From contig NC_135361.1 of NCBI RefSeq assembly GCF_051622035.1, forward strand, positions 26,529,205-26,593,204: a stretch of DNA of 64,000 nucleotides, written 5' to 3'. This document shows positions 1 through 12,149 of this stretch, piece after piece (position 1 is the stretch's first letter; every line of letters begins with the position of its first letter). This DNA is from Arctopsyche grandis (taxonomy: Eukaryota > Arthropoda > Insecta > Trichoptera > Hydropsychidae). The position numbers and the translations under genes were made by a program. The notes under the pieces were generated by a model. That model saw only the letters and a program-made list of their open reading frames with translations. It was not told the DNA's origin and did no database searches.

Positions 1-138
1 CGTAGAATCCGTGACGTTATCGAAAAAATCATTTTTTTTATGAAGACGATATCGATATCGATTTCGATTTCTTTTTCAGTTCCGGATCCGGATTATTTTT
101 TCAGTTCCCGTTCCCGATTCCTGTGTAAAAACCACTAG
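1..138 (+). mobile_element. Helitron-like repeat, 3' part, cut by window edge
   Basis: The opening CGTAGAATCCGTGACGTTA matches, inverted, 3880-3900. A degenerate GATTTC/CAGTTCC minisatellite follows, like 49060-49400. The copy ends AACCACTAG before a T. Confidence 0.45.
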
Positions 139-1009
139 TAGTAATATAAAATAATAATCACACCAAATATGATATACACACATGTAAGCGTATAATATTT
201 ATAATACTTACAAAAATGATATATGCGAAACGAACCCTTTAAATGTTTTCAGCATCATTTTTGAATAGACAACAGATCCAGTTAAATCATTGTAATTAAA
301 ACTAAAAAACAAAATGATAAAGCTGGAATAAAAGAAAAACCACAAACGTTAACACAATGTCATTGTTTCTATTAAGCGTAAAATAACATCCAATGACAAA
401 AGTGTCGACTATAAAAAAGTATCATATTGAGATTTTATTATCAATACTACATACATATGTAAATACATAGTTGCATATTTTAATTATTGCAGTATTCAAC
501 GAAACATATTAATTTAACGAAGTTTAAAAACGTCTATCGGTTGAACAGCCCTGATTTATATATTTTTTGAAAAATTTGGATCATTCGGTTCGTATCGGTG
601 GTGGGGAGGGAGCGACAGGGCCGCTTCTAGCGCCACCAAGCTAACTTTATCTCACAAGGAATCACATTATAATATTATAACGAAATTACAAAATTAAATA
701 TTTTCAAACCAATTTTGAAAATCAGCGCGAAAGCTATTTTGAATTGCGTCGCTCACATAAATGGCGCGTCAATGAACGCAATTAAGATCGACCATACAAT
801 AAATTGCGACTAATACGACCATACGTATATACATGCCAATGTATTACATACATTTGAATTTTTTTTATTGTCTTTCTTTTGTTTTAGCTTGAACTTAAGC
901 GTTATCAATGAATGATACATAGATGCATATGTATGTAAATCGCAATGTAATAATATATGTATCATAATTACAATGTGATCATAATAGTTTATGAATTACT
1001 TTAAGTCTT
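139..1009. other. intergenic, no gene seen
   Basis: AT-rich DNA with a short GC-richer patch at 595-650. No conserved frame or structured RNA was recognised. Confidence 0.6.
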
Positions 1010-1215
1010 AAATATATTGTAAATAGGTTTTTGAGCTCTTTTTCCTATTATGCTGTACATTAACATTATAATAATATAATACTATGATTACTAACAAAAT
1101 TAAATTAAAATTGTGAAATAGAAAATGATCAGCAGATCAGTAGCTATTAAAATAGATATAAGATGTATTGTGAACATAATTTAGTGATAATAAAAAGCAT
1201 TTAAAAATCAAAAAT
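1010..1215 (+). mobile_element. LINE family B, 3' end
   Basis: It starts at TTGTAAATAGGTTTTTGAGC and ends in AATAATAAAAAGC-type tail. It is nearly identical to 6580-6780 and 26345-26555, including the ATGATCAGTAGATCAGTAGC block. Only the 3' UTR is present. Confidence 0.7.
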
Positions 1216-1235
1216 CAAGTCTTAAATATATTATA

Positions 1236-1430
1236 CTAGTGGTTTTACCCGGCTTCGCTCGGTATTTGTAATATAAACCGCTTAAACATGGCTAATCTAA
1301 TAGTACACATTTTATTAAATTTATTTGAATATTCATTTGTTTTTTTTTTTATTCAATTTAACATCATGGATTCTACCACCCAAACCTTACATATTTACAT
1401 ACAAAATCTCTTTCGAAATTATATATTAGA
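1236..1430 (-). mobile_element. Helitron-like element, 195 bp, full length
   Basis: On the minus strand it begins TCTAATATATAATTTCG after an A and ends with the hairpin-forming ACCGAGCGAAGCCGGGT, then AAAACCACTAG before a T. TC start, 3' hairpin, CTAG end and A/T insertion are the Helitron signature. It is non-autonomous. Confidence 0.65.
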
Positions 1431-2730
1431 TTATATATATGTAGAATATCGCTCCTGACAATTACGTCCCTGTGCTGCACAGTTAGAAAAAAAGGCAAAC
1501 AAAAAAAGCGAACTAAAGAAGGAAGTGCGGCAACAGTTACTTCAACGTTGAACCGTCGTCATTTTGGAGTTTTACGTTGTTTTCGACGAGCGGTTAACGT
1601 TCACTTCGGAAAACGTGGTCGTCAACTGTTATATTTTCAGCATTTTTAGAATACAGCGAAGCGTTTCGCGTTGATTGTTTTGATCACTTTTACGTGTTTC
1701 ATTTTAATTAATGCCATAAATCTTATTTGCTATGATATTTGATACATTATTTTATCTCAATGGCTTTGAATTATTTTTAAAATTTTCAGATTGGTTGACA
1801 CGCTGTAGACGTCGTGTTTTAGCCCCTCTCCTATCTGCCTTATATTATAACGTACACCCTTGCATTATTTTTTATGAATACGCGCAGAAGCCATAAAAGC
1901 TGCTGTAGTGAAACATATTACGAACGGCTAGAGGGGGATGGTGTGGTATTTTGCAGAATGGAAAAATATTTTCTCGCAATAAGCGACATTTGTAAATAAA
2001 AAAGCTTTCAAAATATATTGAATATGTTTTATTGAATGGAAATAAATATGTCTGTTATAATTAATGTGATTATTTGGAAAATATTAATCAATATCGGTTT
2101 AATAACTAACATAAATCAAATAGCGCGGTTAGATGAAAGAATTAGGATATGTTACAAATTAATGAAATCAATACTTATGCTATCAGAACAAATAATATCA
2201 AAATAAGGAACAAAACGAATAGATAAACTTTGAAATTTCCAGCTAGCGTTATCTGTGTAAATTTCCATTAGTGTGGTGTTTACATTGAATTTTAAAACTG
2301 GATATTTTTGTAATATTCATACTTACTATTAATATACACTCTATTTTAATTGTTTATAATATTTCAGACAGTAAACAAATGATCAGAATTTTGATAATGA
2401 ATACTTTTCAGACTCTGCTGAAACAAATAACAATGCATAAACAAACACATCGATTTTTACTTTATCTACATACATACATATATGAAGTATCTATAGATAA
2501 ATTTGACCGATAGTAGCGTTATATTTTCTTCTAAATATCAAGCTAAATTGAATGAAGTACAAAATATTACTGAACATTGTTTGCATAACTTCACTCAATT
2601 AACGTACGTATTATTTTAAAAGGACTTGTAATGATTTCATACATTGGTAATATCATTGAATCAATTAGTTTTGATTACAATATGTAGTGTTTATAATTTT
2701 TTTATTATTTGAATTTTATATTTTAAAATC
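1431..2730. other. intergenic, no gene seen
   Basis: A moderately GC patch at about 1500-1640 and 1800-1960 breaks AT-rich sequence. No frame of note. Confidence 0.6.
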
Positions 2731-3113
2731 GGGTTTGGTGCAAACGATCGAAAAGCGCCAGACAGATTGAACCACAGATTAACTGGATGGCTGCTTTAAA
2801 CGCAATTCTCGACTTCACGAATGAAAAATTGCACATCAGATGACGAGTAACCTTTCGATGTGCACAGATGCAATTATTAAAATGGTAATTATTAAAATTG
2901 AGTTGGATCTTTCTGGCGAGTTTTTAATAATTTAATAAGGAAAAATTCGGAACTTAAGTATCAGAAGCACAGAACGTATACAGGGTAGGCATGTCGGGAC
3001 TTCGGGTAGATTTCGCTTAGTGTAAGTGCGAGCATTGCGCACGCATAAGGTACACGTGTCGTTAATCTGTGGTTCAGTCTGTCTGGCGCTTTTCGATCGT
3101 TTGCACCGCATCG
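2731..3113. mobile_element. MULE-like TIR element, family 2, 383 bp
   Basis: The element is flanked by TTTAAAATC at 2722-2730 and 3114-3122. Its arms carry AACGATCGAAAAGCGCCAGA and ACCACAGATTAAC inverted at the right end. It shares GCACATCAGATGACGAGTAA and TTTCTGGCGAGTTT with 46088-46481. The 9-bp duplication and long arms indicate a non-autonomous Mutator-like element. Confidence 0.78.
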
Positions 3114-3732
3114 TTTAAAATCAAATATACCTATCACTGATCGGGCGGATGAAATTTGAAAAATAAATTAAAAAACGGATTGTAGTCTTCCATCTAAATT
3201 ATGGTACCATGATACAGTACACCAAGTTTTGTGGTTATAAATTAAAAATTGTAGATTTGCATAGCGGATAAACAAAAAAATAATGAAATATTTGCCTTTA
3301 TATCCATAGTAGAAGAAGATTAGACAACTATTATTGCGTAGCTTATTATGCAAATAATAACCGTAGAGATAAAAAAAATATACTAATTTGGTTTAGGCAT
3401 ACACCATCGATGTGATTCATAATTGCACATGATTGGTCGGTACGAAGTCGACGGTTTCGAACCCCTCTGCTAGTTTTTCATTCGTTCGGATAGAAATCTG
3501 GCAACAGTGTTTTTTGAGTCTCGCCGAGCAAAATCAATAATCTAAAAATTTGGTTTATTTTAATTTTAGTGACGTCATCGCCGGCAGACACTCGCGCTCC
3601 TCGCCGCACTTCTTTTATTTGATCGCCTTTTTTTCATTTTACAAATTTCAGTTTTTTTTCTGTTTCGGTTTGCGGTTTTTGCTTGCAGAACTATTTTCGC
3701 CATTCGATAGCGACGTTTTAAAATATAATACA

Positions 3733-3920
3733 CTAGTGGTTTTACCCGGCTTCGCTCGGTATTTGTAATATAAACCGCTTAAACATGGCTAATCTAATAG
3801 TAAACATTTTATTAAATTTATTTAAATAATTTTATTTAATTTAAATCTATTTGAATATTCATTTGTTTTTTATATTAAATCTAACGTCACGGATTCTACG
3901 AACCAAAACTTACATATATA
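3733..3920 (-). mobile_element. Helitron-like element, 5' end decayed
   Basis: It has the same 3' end as 1236-1430 (CCGAGCGAAGCCGGGTAAAA, CTAG, then T) and the AATCTAATAGTAAACATTTT body. The 5' part runs into AT-rich repeats near 3920. Confidence 0.6.
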
Positions 3921-5002
3921 TTATTATATTATTATAATACATATATATTATTATAATACATGTGTACGTTCGATTGTTGGCATTTGTCTTCTATGGAAAT
4001 TAAAAAAAAAAAAAAAATGGCGGTAGCATGATCGCACGAAAGACCTTTCTATGGCATTGAATTGAGAACAAAGAAATGAAATTTTATCTCCTTTGTTGGA
4101 TATATATGTAAATATTTTACACGAAAGATTCTGAAATAACAATGAAAGATACACGACATATTTAAAAAAAAATCATATACTATTACAGCAGAACCTCTAT
4201 TATCTTGACTATAGAAAACAAATAATTTTAATAGAATTTGTTAGCTAAAATCTGAACACGTCTAATGTTTACAGAGGTCTTAAAACCTTTCAAATTACGT
4301 CAAAGATTGCATTGAAGATTCAAAAAGATCATCCAATTATCAGTCCAATACTTATTTTTCTCCTGTCGATTATCCGGAATATCTTTTACGATCTAATTCT
4401 CACTTAATCAAAACTATAACACAAAAGGGAACAAATCATATGCATTTAATTTTTAAATTCATAACAACTTTTACGAGCGACTAACTGTAGACAATTTTAT
4501 ACCATGAGCCATTGATTGGTTTGTGTAGTATACCATTTATTCATTTATATTGAATGTCTGCTGACTAATGAATACACATTGGATGATACATAGAAGTTCC
4601 CCTTACAGTATTGCTCATGGTAGGGGACGAAAAGTACAAATACTTATATACCAAAAGCAAACAAGCAAATTTTCATTATAACAATATTTGTTTGGGTCTA
4701 TCGTCGTTTCAAAGCTGAATCCGCAAACTGCCAAACAAGCTCAAATCGACAGATATATGTACATATGTACTTAACTACAGAATTATCTGTTTCTGTCATG
4801 CGACAAACATTTCAAGAATTTTCACGATATATTTTCTTATTTATGTCAATTGAAGATACGTATATATGTATATAGGTAATTCATTTGCCACGTTGTATTT
4901 CACGTCTTTGTTTTTGAACAGATGCCTGGATATGCCTTTAAAATAATTTTCTGTAATTCTAATCAACGAACTTCTAAATTCTAAATTTTCTGTAATTCTA
5001 AT
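3921..5002. other. intergenic, no gene seen
   Basis: AT-rich sequence with TACATA/TATGTA simple motifs. Short frames here have no recognisable product. Confidence 0.6.
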
Positions 5003-5336
5003 CAGTGGTTAGCATACATATTATATGCTTTAGAACATAGTGGTCACGGGTTGGAGTCCCACTGATTGCTGCTGGCCAGACCTTGGTTTATGATTCCAGG
5101 TCGATCGTTTCCTCATCAAAGTTCGCCGATTTATCCGATTTTAATTGAAACGGTTCAAACAAATTGGCAACCTTTACGAATTTTGCTGATTTGCATAAAG
5201 ATGCTACAAATTTGTCCATAAATGTCTCGCAAATTTTCAAGTTCTTCAGCATCCCCAAATTATTCTAAAAATTGAGTATCGATGTTAACAATTGGCCAGG
5301 AAGGCGCATTGGGGTGTACCTGTTAGGCCTTCCTGG
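5003..5336 (+). mobile_element. tRNA-derived SINE
   Basis: A tRNA-like head (AGTGGTTAGCAT, then GGGTTGGAGTCCC in B-box position) is followed by the shared body GGCCAGACCTTGG, CCAGGTCGATCGTTTC, GCCGATTTATC and AAACGGTTC. It ends in the GGCCTTCCTGGTAT tail common to the family. Confidence 0.72.
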
Positions 5337-5574
5337 TATGTATATGTACATACGTATGTATGTAAAGGTTTTATTTATCAGGTATATCAATAGTATATCA
5401 GGTATATCAATATTATGTTTAATTGAGGTGTGTGTGCATTCGCACTGCACATTTCAGGTATTATTTCCTAACGCATGCGCGCTTTATGTGTTCATGCGTT
5501 GTTGTTTATTTTGTACTTGGTTATGTACAGTGTGGTTTTTTTTATTAGAACAGTGATGTCTAATAAAAATTCAT

Positions 5575-5700
5575 GAACAACCGTCTCGTTCTCCGACGAA
5601 AGGGTCTCTTAGACTGTATTCGTTGGGGGGGGGGGAGGGGGTTGGTGGCCTCATGTTGAGGGCTTTAAGGGTCAAATTCCTTGACCTTTAAAGCGGGCTT
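5575..5700 (+). repeat. dispersed repeat, copy 1
   Basis: The blocks TCTCGTTCTCCGACGAAA, AGACTGTATTCGTTGG, a G run and GGCCTCATGTTGAGGGCTTT recur inverted at 33775-33880. Class unknown. Confidence 0.65.
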
Positions 5701-7588
5701 AGAATCAATAGTAAACTTGACTGTGTAATAATTGCTTAAAAACTAATTTAAAATGGGAAACAAATTATAAGAAGTATTAAAACTGGGTTTTCGTGTTAAG
5801 AAATTGCCAATATGTATAACTGTACAAAGATAATGCTAAAAAAGATAGTCCGGAAATGACACGCATTCACTATAAATATAGACAGCGACGTTTATTTGAT
5901 ATGTTGTCAAAATCGATTTGATTTTATAGTGTTGTATTTATAATATATATTGAAAATTTGTCATACGTACATATTATAATTTACATTTCGCCAGTTTCAT
6001 CATTCGACGATCAAAAACCGAAATTGAACTACGTTTTTTGAAGGGAAAAAAAATGCGCGTACAATGAACTCTGTAAAATAGTTAGGGGCATCCTTTTTTG
6101 TAAGCAGCACGTGCGGTATACGTTTTGGTCTCGGATTTTGTATTTCTATTTCAGAAATCGTCAACTAAATATAGTCGCTAAAGACGGCATCTTCAGAATC
6201 TTTCCCTATCATATTTATGAGAGAATTGTGTTTACCAACGATATCGCTTTAGAGTAGGTACGAGTATACGAAGCGCGTTTCTATTTAATTTTGTTCCAAG
6301 ATTCTCAAATATATCGTTCCATATATAGAAAATTGTTTTCATTTTCAATTTAGATCTTGGTAAAGATTAAATACACAGGGGAAATGCTACAATTGTAAGT
6401 CAGTGTATAGTTGTTGGCCATTTAAACTGAAACAATACATTATACATTGGTGTTTACAACAAAATGTCTATACCCTTCAGGTATAAACACAGATTACCTA
6501 AACACAATCTGCTTTAGGTCATCGACTTTAGAGAGTCTTTATTATGTTATAATGTATTAGATGTATTATGAGCATTTATAAGGATTGTAAATAGGTTTTT
6601 GAGCTCTTTTTCCTATTAAGCTGTACATTAACATTATAATAATATAATACTATAACTACTAACTAAATTAAATTAAATTGTAAAATAGCAAATGATCAGT
6701 AGATCAGTAGCTATTAAAATAGATATAAGATGTATTGTGAACAGAATTTCGTAATAATAAAAAGCATTTCAAAATCAAATATTGCATACTATAGAATTAT
6801 TATGTTTTAATTCCTCTGATCCGAATTAGATTGAAATAAAATAGTCAAAATTCAGAATTCATCTTTAAAAACATATGCGTGAAATGTATTTAATGGGTTT
6901 TTGTTGTCGTATGGTTTGTCTCCAAATAAGGAAAATATGACATAATATATAATCAGATCTACGTAACTACATATGTGTGAAATTAATTTGGTATTGGTAC
7001 TTTAAGTTTTATATTTGCATCATAATTATTATCCAATATTAGATAGCATTATTACATTAAAATGTGAAGGTCAATTTGAGAAAAATTTTAGCACTCCACG
7101 TTCATGAGACCCAAAAATACGCAAAACAAAAATAAAATTAAAAAAATATCGTCAAGAAAAAATCTAAAACTGACCTTGATTTTACAACCAACAACATTCA
7201 CATCTATTGATTTGCCTAAAATGCAAACTTTCTATTTTTTTTTATTTGTTTTTTCGAGTGGGGCAAAATTTTATTTATTTTTTTAATATTTTACTTCGTC
7301 TCATTCGATCATTACCGCTTTGAAGTAGAAATAATAATATATATAAAACGATTTCGGTTATTAATATATGTATTATATTATTTGAATACAAACAAAAATA
7401 CATAAAATAAATTCACATTTACATGAAAATATTATAATTGAGTATTAAAAACTACACTTAAAAATGAAATACATCTACATACATACATATTTACTAGCAA
7501 TATTATTGATATTTTAATTTATTGACTCAATATTATTGCTTTTTGAAATTAAAGCACTCTTCTTCATTCCCCCCAAAATTTTGGTACT
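5701..7588. other. intergenic apart from a LINE tail
   Basis: Apart from the LINE B tail at 6447-6780, the stretch is AT-rich with no supported gene. The poly-T and poly-A runs at 7120-7290 give a meaningless short frame. Confidence 0.6.
6447..6780 (+). mobile_element. LINE family B, 3' end
   Basis: It shares with 26226-26555 the end of the coding part (TGTCTATACCCTTCAGGTAT, TCGACTTTAGAGAGTCTTT) and the 3' UTR and tail. It is more complete than the 1010 copy. Confidence 0.72.
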
Positions 7589-7597
7589 TTTTATTTA

Positions 7598-8128
7598 GGT
7601 TGTGACTATTTGCAGGTACTATATCCGCAAATTATTGGCTATTTTCAGGTACTATATCTGCGAATTATTGGCTATTTGCAGGTACTATATCTGCGAAAGG
7701 CGCAAAGCCTTCTGCGCATGCGCGTGAACTGTCACTGTCAGCGTGTTTACTGTTAAAATTTTTGTTTTAAACCTCTTAAAATTTAGTTCGAACTCGTAAA
7801 GTGACGTAAAGTAAAAAATATAATCCAAATTAGTTAATATTATTAATTGTTAGAAAATTATTATCATATACAACGTATAATACCTACATACAAGTACAAG
7901 CCGCGAACTAGCTAAATGATATAAATCTATTATAATAACGTGCGAAATGTATTTGCCTCATGTATAATGAACGATTGATTAAACAAGTCTAGCATACATT
8001 AAATGTAAGAAATTATAATCGGATTATAAGTTCACGTGCATGCGCAGAAGGCTTTGCCCCTGTCGCAGATATAGTACCTGCAAATAGCCAATAATTCGCA
8101 GATATAGTAGCTGCAAATAGCCCTAACC
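7598..8128. mobile_element. MULE-like TIR element, family 3, 531 bp
   Basis: The ends GGTTGTGACTATTTGCAG and its inverse flank a non-coding core. The 9-bp duplication is perfect, TTTTATTTA (7589-7597, 8129-8137). Each arm holds tandem copies of a motif of about 34 bases (AGGTACTATATCTGCGAATT) and a palindromic TTCTGCGCATGCGCGTGAAC. Confidence 0.8.
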
Positions 8129-8390
8129 TTTTATTTAACCAACTTTAACATTACCTTTGTAAAAGACTTTAATTCGGTATACAGGCGGACCTCAACTTTC
8201 GCACATTCGACTTTCGCACAATTCGCTATTTCGCACATTTTTCAAAAATCGTTTTTTTTTTTTTTTTTGGTGCTAATGCAAAAATGTTTGTTTGCGTGCA
8301 ATTGTTTCCCTCTCCTCCATTCCCTGTCGCACTATGAAATGCGTATGAACGAGCCCGTACTGTGAAAAGTGTTACATCCTGCACGGCATA

Positions 8391-9746
8391 ATGATGGATG
8401 AAATGGAGAAATCTTTGTCTTATTGGATAAGTGACCAAAATCAAAAAACTTCAATAATTCAAGCTAGAGCTCTTAGTTTGCATAAAGATTGGAAGGATAG
8501 ACTAAAAGAAGATTCTAACACGGTGTTTCATGCAAGTCACGGCCGGTTTTCAAATTTTAAAACAAGATATTCTTTACACAATATTAAATTCACTGGAGAA
8601 TCAGCTGATGCGGATGAAGATGCTGCAAAAGACTTTTTTTGTTCATTGTCCAAAATTATTGAAGATGGTGAATATTCCTCTAGTCAAATATTTAATGTAG
8701 ATGAGACTGGTTTATTTTGGAAGCAGATGCCTAATCCTACATTCTTATCAAAGGAAGAATCAGTTGCCCCTGGTCATAAACCTTCTAAAAACCGATTGCT
8801 TCTTGGTGGAAATTTAGCTGGTGATTTAAAATTGATGCCAATGTTAATTTATCAAGCAGAAAATCCTAGAGCATTGAAAGGGAAAGATAAAAAATTGTTT
8901 CCAGTCATTTGGAAATCAAATAAAAAAGCCTGGGTTACTGCTTTAATATTTAAAGATTGGTTCACTTAACATTTCGTACCAGCAGTAAAGCAATATTGTG
9001 AAGTTAATAATTTACCATTTCAAATATTATTAATCTTAGATAATGCTACAGGACACCCAAAATCTCTACAAAATTTATATCCAGAAATCAATGTTGTGTT
9101 TCTTCCCCCCAATACTACGTGTCTCATACAACCCATGGACCAAACAGTGATAGCTACGTTTAAACGATATTATATGAGGTCGATAATGAATCAGGCCATC
9201 AAGACAACTGACATGGAAGGTGGGCCCACATTAAAAGATTTCTGGAGGAATTATAACATATGGAACGCAATAAACAATATTGGAGACGCGTGGGCTGAAA
9301 TAAAAGAGTCAACAATGAAAGGTTCATGGAGAAAACTATGCCCACAAATGATGGGTGATATAAATTTTGATGAAACTCCAGAAACTATCACACTTGAAAT
9401 AGTCCTCTTAATGAACGAACTTAACCTAAATGTTAACATTGAAGATATTAATGAGATGATTGAATCTCATTCTGAACCCATGAACAATGAATTTCTAATG
9501 GACCGGCAAGAGAACGAGAATGATATACATATTGAAAGTGAGGAAGAAGAACCAGAAGAAATCATTAATACCTTAACTATAAAAAATATGAACGAAGCTT
9601 TTACGCGTCTCGAAAAGTTTTTGAACATTATGGAAGACTGTGATCCCAATGGAGAACGAATATCTCAAGTACGTAGGGCTATTCATAAGAGTACTGTCTG
9701 TTACAGAACTCTCTATGAAGAAAAAAAAAATGTCATATTCAACTAA
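8391..9746 (+). pseudogene. Tigger transposase with one in-frame stop
   Basis: A single frame of 452 codons carries one internal TAA at 8967-8969 (after KDWFT). The part before it has a CENP-B-type helix-turn-helix (LHKDWKD, ASHGRFSNFKTRYSLHN) and the first catalytic Asp in FNVDETGLFWK. The part after has the second Asp in LLILDNATGHP and the third in LIQPMDQTV, 32 residues later, followed by an acidic C-terminal region. The N-terminal psq-type HTH normally preceding the CENP-B motif is absent; the ATG is only 209 bases from the element edge, so an internal deletion is likely. The rest is undamaged, which suggests recent inactivation. Confidence 0.85.
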
Positions 9747-9759
9747 CTCTTGACAAGTT

Positions 9760-10150
9760 CATTACGAGATTATAATTTGCCGTGCCTGAATGCGATCTTT
9801 TCCACCTAAGTGAGTGTAGATTATCGGATGTTATTTTAACATATGTATCTGGCAGCCTGCGCTCATCATTATTCTCTTAATTTGAATGTGATGTATGTAT
9901 GGAATCTTAATCTACTCTCTTCCATTTGGGCGTCGCTGTGATATATTTTTTACTATTTTTCTTTTGCAGAATGTAAAACTAAGAATAGGATTTGAGTATT
10001 TTATTTACGTATTATTTTTCTTTTGTTTTTATTTTTTATTTTATCGTGTTTTTCTGCTTTTGCTTTTTTGCTTTTTATTTTATGTATTTACTTTACTTTT
10101 TAATGTACATATATAAATAATTTTTATTTAATACATACATTTTTTGCTTT
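9760..10150 (+). mobile_element. LINE family A, 3' end, nested in Tigger
   Basis: The sequence from CCTGAATGCGATC through the run of T-rich 3' UTR matches the reverse complement of 12900-13095 at roughly 85% by eye, with the shared landmarks TTATCGGATATTAT, CCTGCGCTCATCATTA and CTACTCTCTTCCATTTG. Only the end of the reverse transcriptase frame (PECDIFHL equivalent) and the 3' UTR remain. Confidence 0.7.
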
Positions 10151-10313
10151 TTTTTTTACATCCCTCAACTTTCGAACATTTAACTTTCGCACACATTTTC
10201 AGGAACCAATTGTGTGCGAAAGTTGAGGTCCGCCTGTATATAATTTCAATCTACACACATCAACCAAATTTGGTATGCATATTACAACAACTACACGTGA
10301 CAACATAAATAAA

Positions 10314-11555
10314 TTACATACACGGATTATATTTGGGAGTCATGTTTATGTGACTGCAACTAATTTTAGCCATTTGCCCCGATGGTATTGGCAATCTGAA
10401 AAGTTTCCCTTGGGGCATGCATACGCATATTTTAAATTGCCCTTTAGCATCATTGTACAAATTTCCAGCATCATCGTGGGACTTTGCAAGCGGAATGTTT
10501 TTAATATCAATGAAAACTCCCTCTTTGCCGCTGAGAACTATAGATCCATTCACCGATTTGAGGAATATGTCCTGATCGGCAGACCACACCATCTCTTTAC
10601 TGTCCATGTGGGTACCTTCGGTGCCTCTTATATTGGCGATCATGTCGGAACGGAGAGTCAAGTTTTGATCAATGGGAGCTGCTATCCGATTGGTGTGAGC
10701 CATCTGAAATGATTACAAAATTGTATGGAAATATTAAAATATATAAATATAATTGATTTTTTGTTGTTGTTTACTTTGACTGATAAGCTTTTGCTTGGCT
10801 TCGGCATGTTGTATGCTGGAGATGATGTTGAAAATACCATTTTTTCAGTCGTTGGATGTGATACTGTAAACGATGTAATACCATCGAATGAAATTCCAGA
10901 GGGTGATACAGATAAGACTTGGTGTGGAGCGGTGCGTGGGCCTCGGTTTGCCAACGTCACCCGTACACTACCCCCGGCATCGGTTTCCAAAGAAACTGGA
11001 ATATCGCGGAAGCCTCTCAATTTACCAGCTCTTTGGTAGACGTGTTCTAGTTCTACATTACCAGAAAGGCGGATTATTGAGGCGTCTGGTACTAGTTCGA
11101 TGCTTTCCATACCTGATGAAAAGCTAAATTGTAAATACAATATATAAGTATGTAAAATCAAATGCATTTTTAATTTGACTACCTTGACCAAGATGTAATA
11201 CGCTGAGTATAGTGATTGTAAGTAATAGATTTCCAGCTGCTAGTATTAGAAGCAGTCCGACTAGAGTCCAGAATGCGAATGTTTTACGGCCTCTCAAGCC
11301 CGCTTTGGGCAGGTCATCATCAGGACTCTTCCCTATTCCTGTATATCCTACAAAAATCACATTATATTGTGGAGTTTCGATAGTGAGTTGTATTGGGATG
11401 TCTTCGTGTCAACCTGCAGAGCTATTGATGAAGCCGTGCACTCTTCCGGGTGGACTTTTAGATATCATTGCTTTTTCGTTACGGGATAAATCATCCGAAT
11501 GGAGCTGTTCACACTCCAAAAGAGGAGCAGCAGCTCGTACATTTGCCAACATCAT
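10314..11555 (-). CDS. Scgbeta: Beta-sarcoglycan, four exons, complete
   Basis: Subunit of the sarcoglycan complex, which sits in the plasma membrane with dystrophin and dystroglycan. Exons: 11414-11555, 11183-11347, 10775-11112 and 10314-10703; phases 1, 1 and 0 match, giving 344 residues. The start chosen is the first of two adjacent ATGs (11553-11555), just after an in-frame TGA. The cytoplasmic part ends KAGLRGRK, as in vertebrate beta-sarcoglycan; one membrane span follows at about residues 72-98 (FAFWTLVGLLLILAAGNLLL). The extracellular part has SIELVPDASIIRLSG, two sequons (NGS, NMT), and the C-terminal ICVCMPQGKLFRL, SCSHIN and NPCM cysteine cluster. GLRGRK and the C-terminal pattern favour beta over gamma/delta. 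It converges with nothing; a Tigger element lies 77 bases beyond its stop. Confidence 0.93.
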
Positions 11556-12149
11556 TCAAACTGCTGATATTTGTTTATATAAAAATGTAAACACAAAATA
11601 TATTTATAGGTTATGTTCTACTAATCAATTTTCCTATTCAACGCTTATAATCAGATATGAGTTATAGAAACGGAATATATTACGATTTAAGAGATTTTAT
11701 TATCGTAGTGGAAGCTTTTGGGATGTTATTCAATATTGGGCGATGCCTGTAGTAATAGTAGAGCTTTCACTGGGAAAACTGATGGTGCGACGCCATTGGT
11801 GGAAATTCTGGAAAATAGGCCAATCGTGAAAACGCGTCTGTGACCGTCAATGTTAGCTTTTCCAGTGAGTATTACCAACGTATAAAAGATATCGGACATT
11901 TTATCCGTGATTTTGTATTATAAAGGGACGGCATGTAGGGAAAACTCTAATTGTTAAGCAGTGTCTTGTTATTAGCTGGGAAAATAGTACCCAAGTCACA
12001 ATATTTTTATTTTTTAGCTTTAAAATCTATGTGGTTAGTATATAGTTGTGTAGTGTTTCCAATAGATCAATAAAATTTAAAAAAAATGAGAGACATACAA
12101 TTTATAGTAGCCTCATTTCCATACACTTCGCTTTCAATATCTTTATATA
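11556..12149. promoter_or_regulatory. upstream region of beta-sarcoglycan
   Basis: It should contain the 5' UTR and promoter of the minus-strand gene, by position only. No TATA box or other element could be assigned. The foldback element at 12150 marks its far edge. Confidence 0.3.

Larger units (their letters stand above)
8182..10236 (+). mobile_element. Tigger/pogo-type DNA transposon, 2,055 bp
   Basis: The element is bounded by TA duplications (8180-8181 and 10237-10238). Its terminal inverted repeats begin CAGGCGGACCTCAACTTTCG, and a second CTTTCGCACA motif is repeated just inside both ends. The TIR opening resembles that of human Tigger elements. The interior encodes a DDE transposase (8391-9746). 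A LINE tail (about 9760-10150) is nested between transposase and right end, so the element predates that insertion. Confidence 0.9.

Noticed and set aside
10275..11667. Plus-strand frames of 79-151 codons over the beta-sarcoglycan gene
   Set aside because: They overlap well-supported minus-strand exons and do not resemble any protein.
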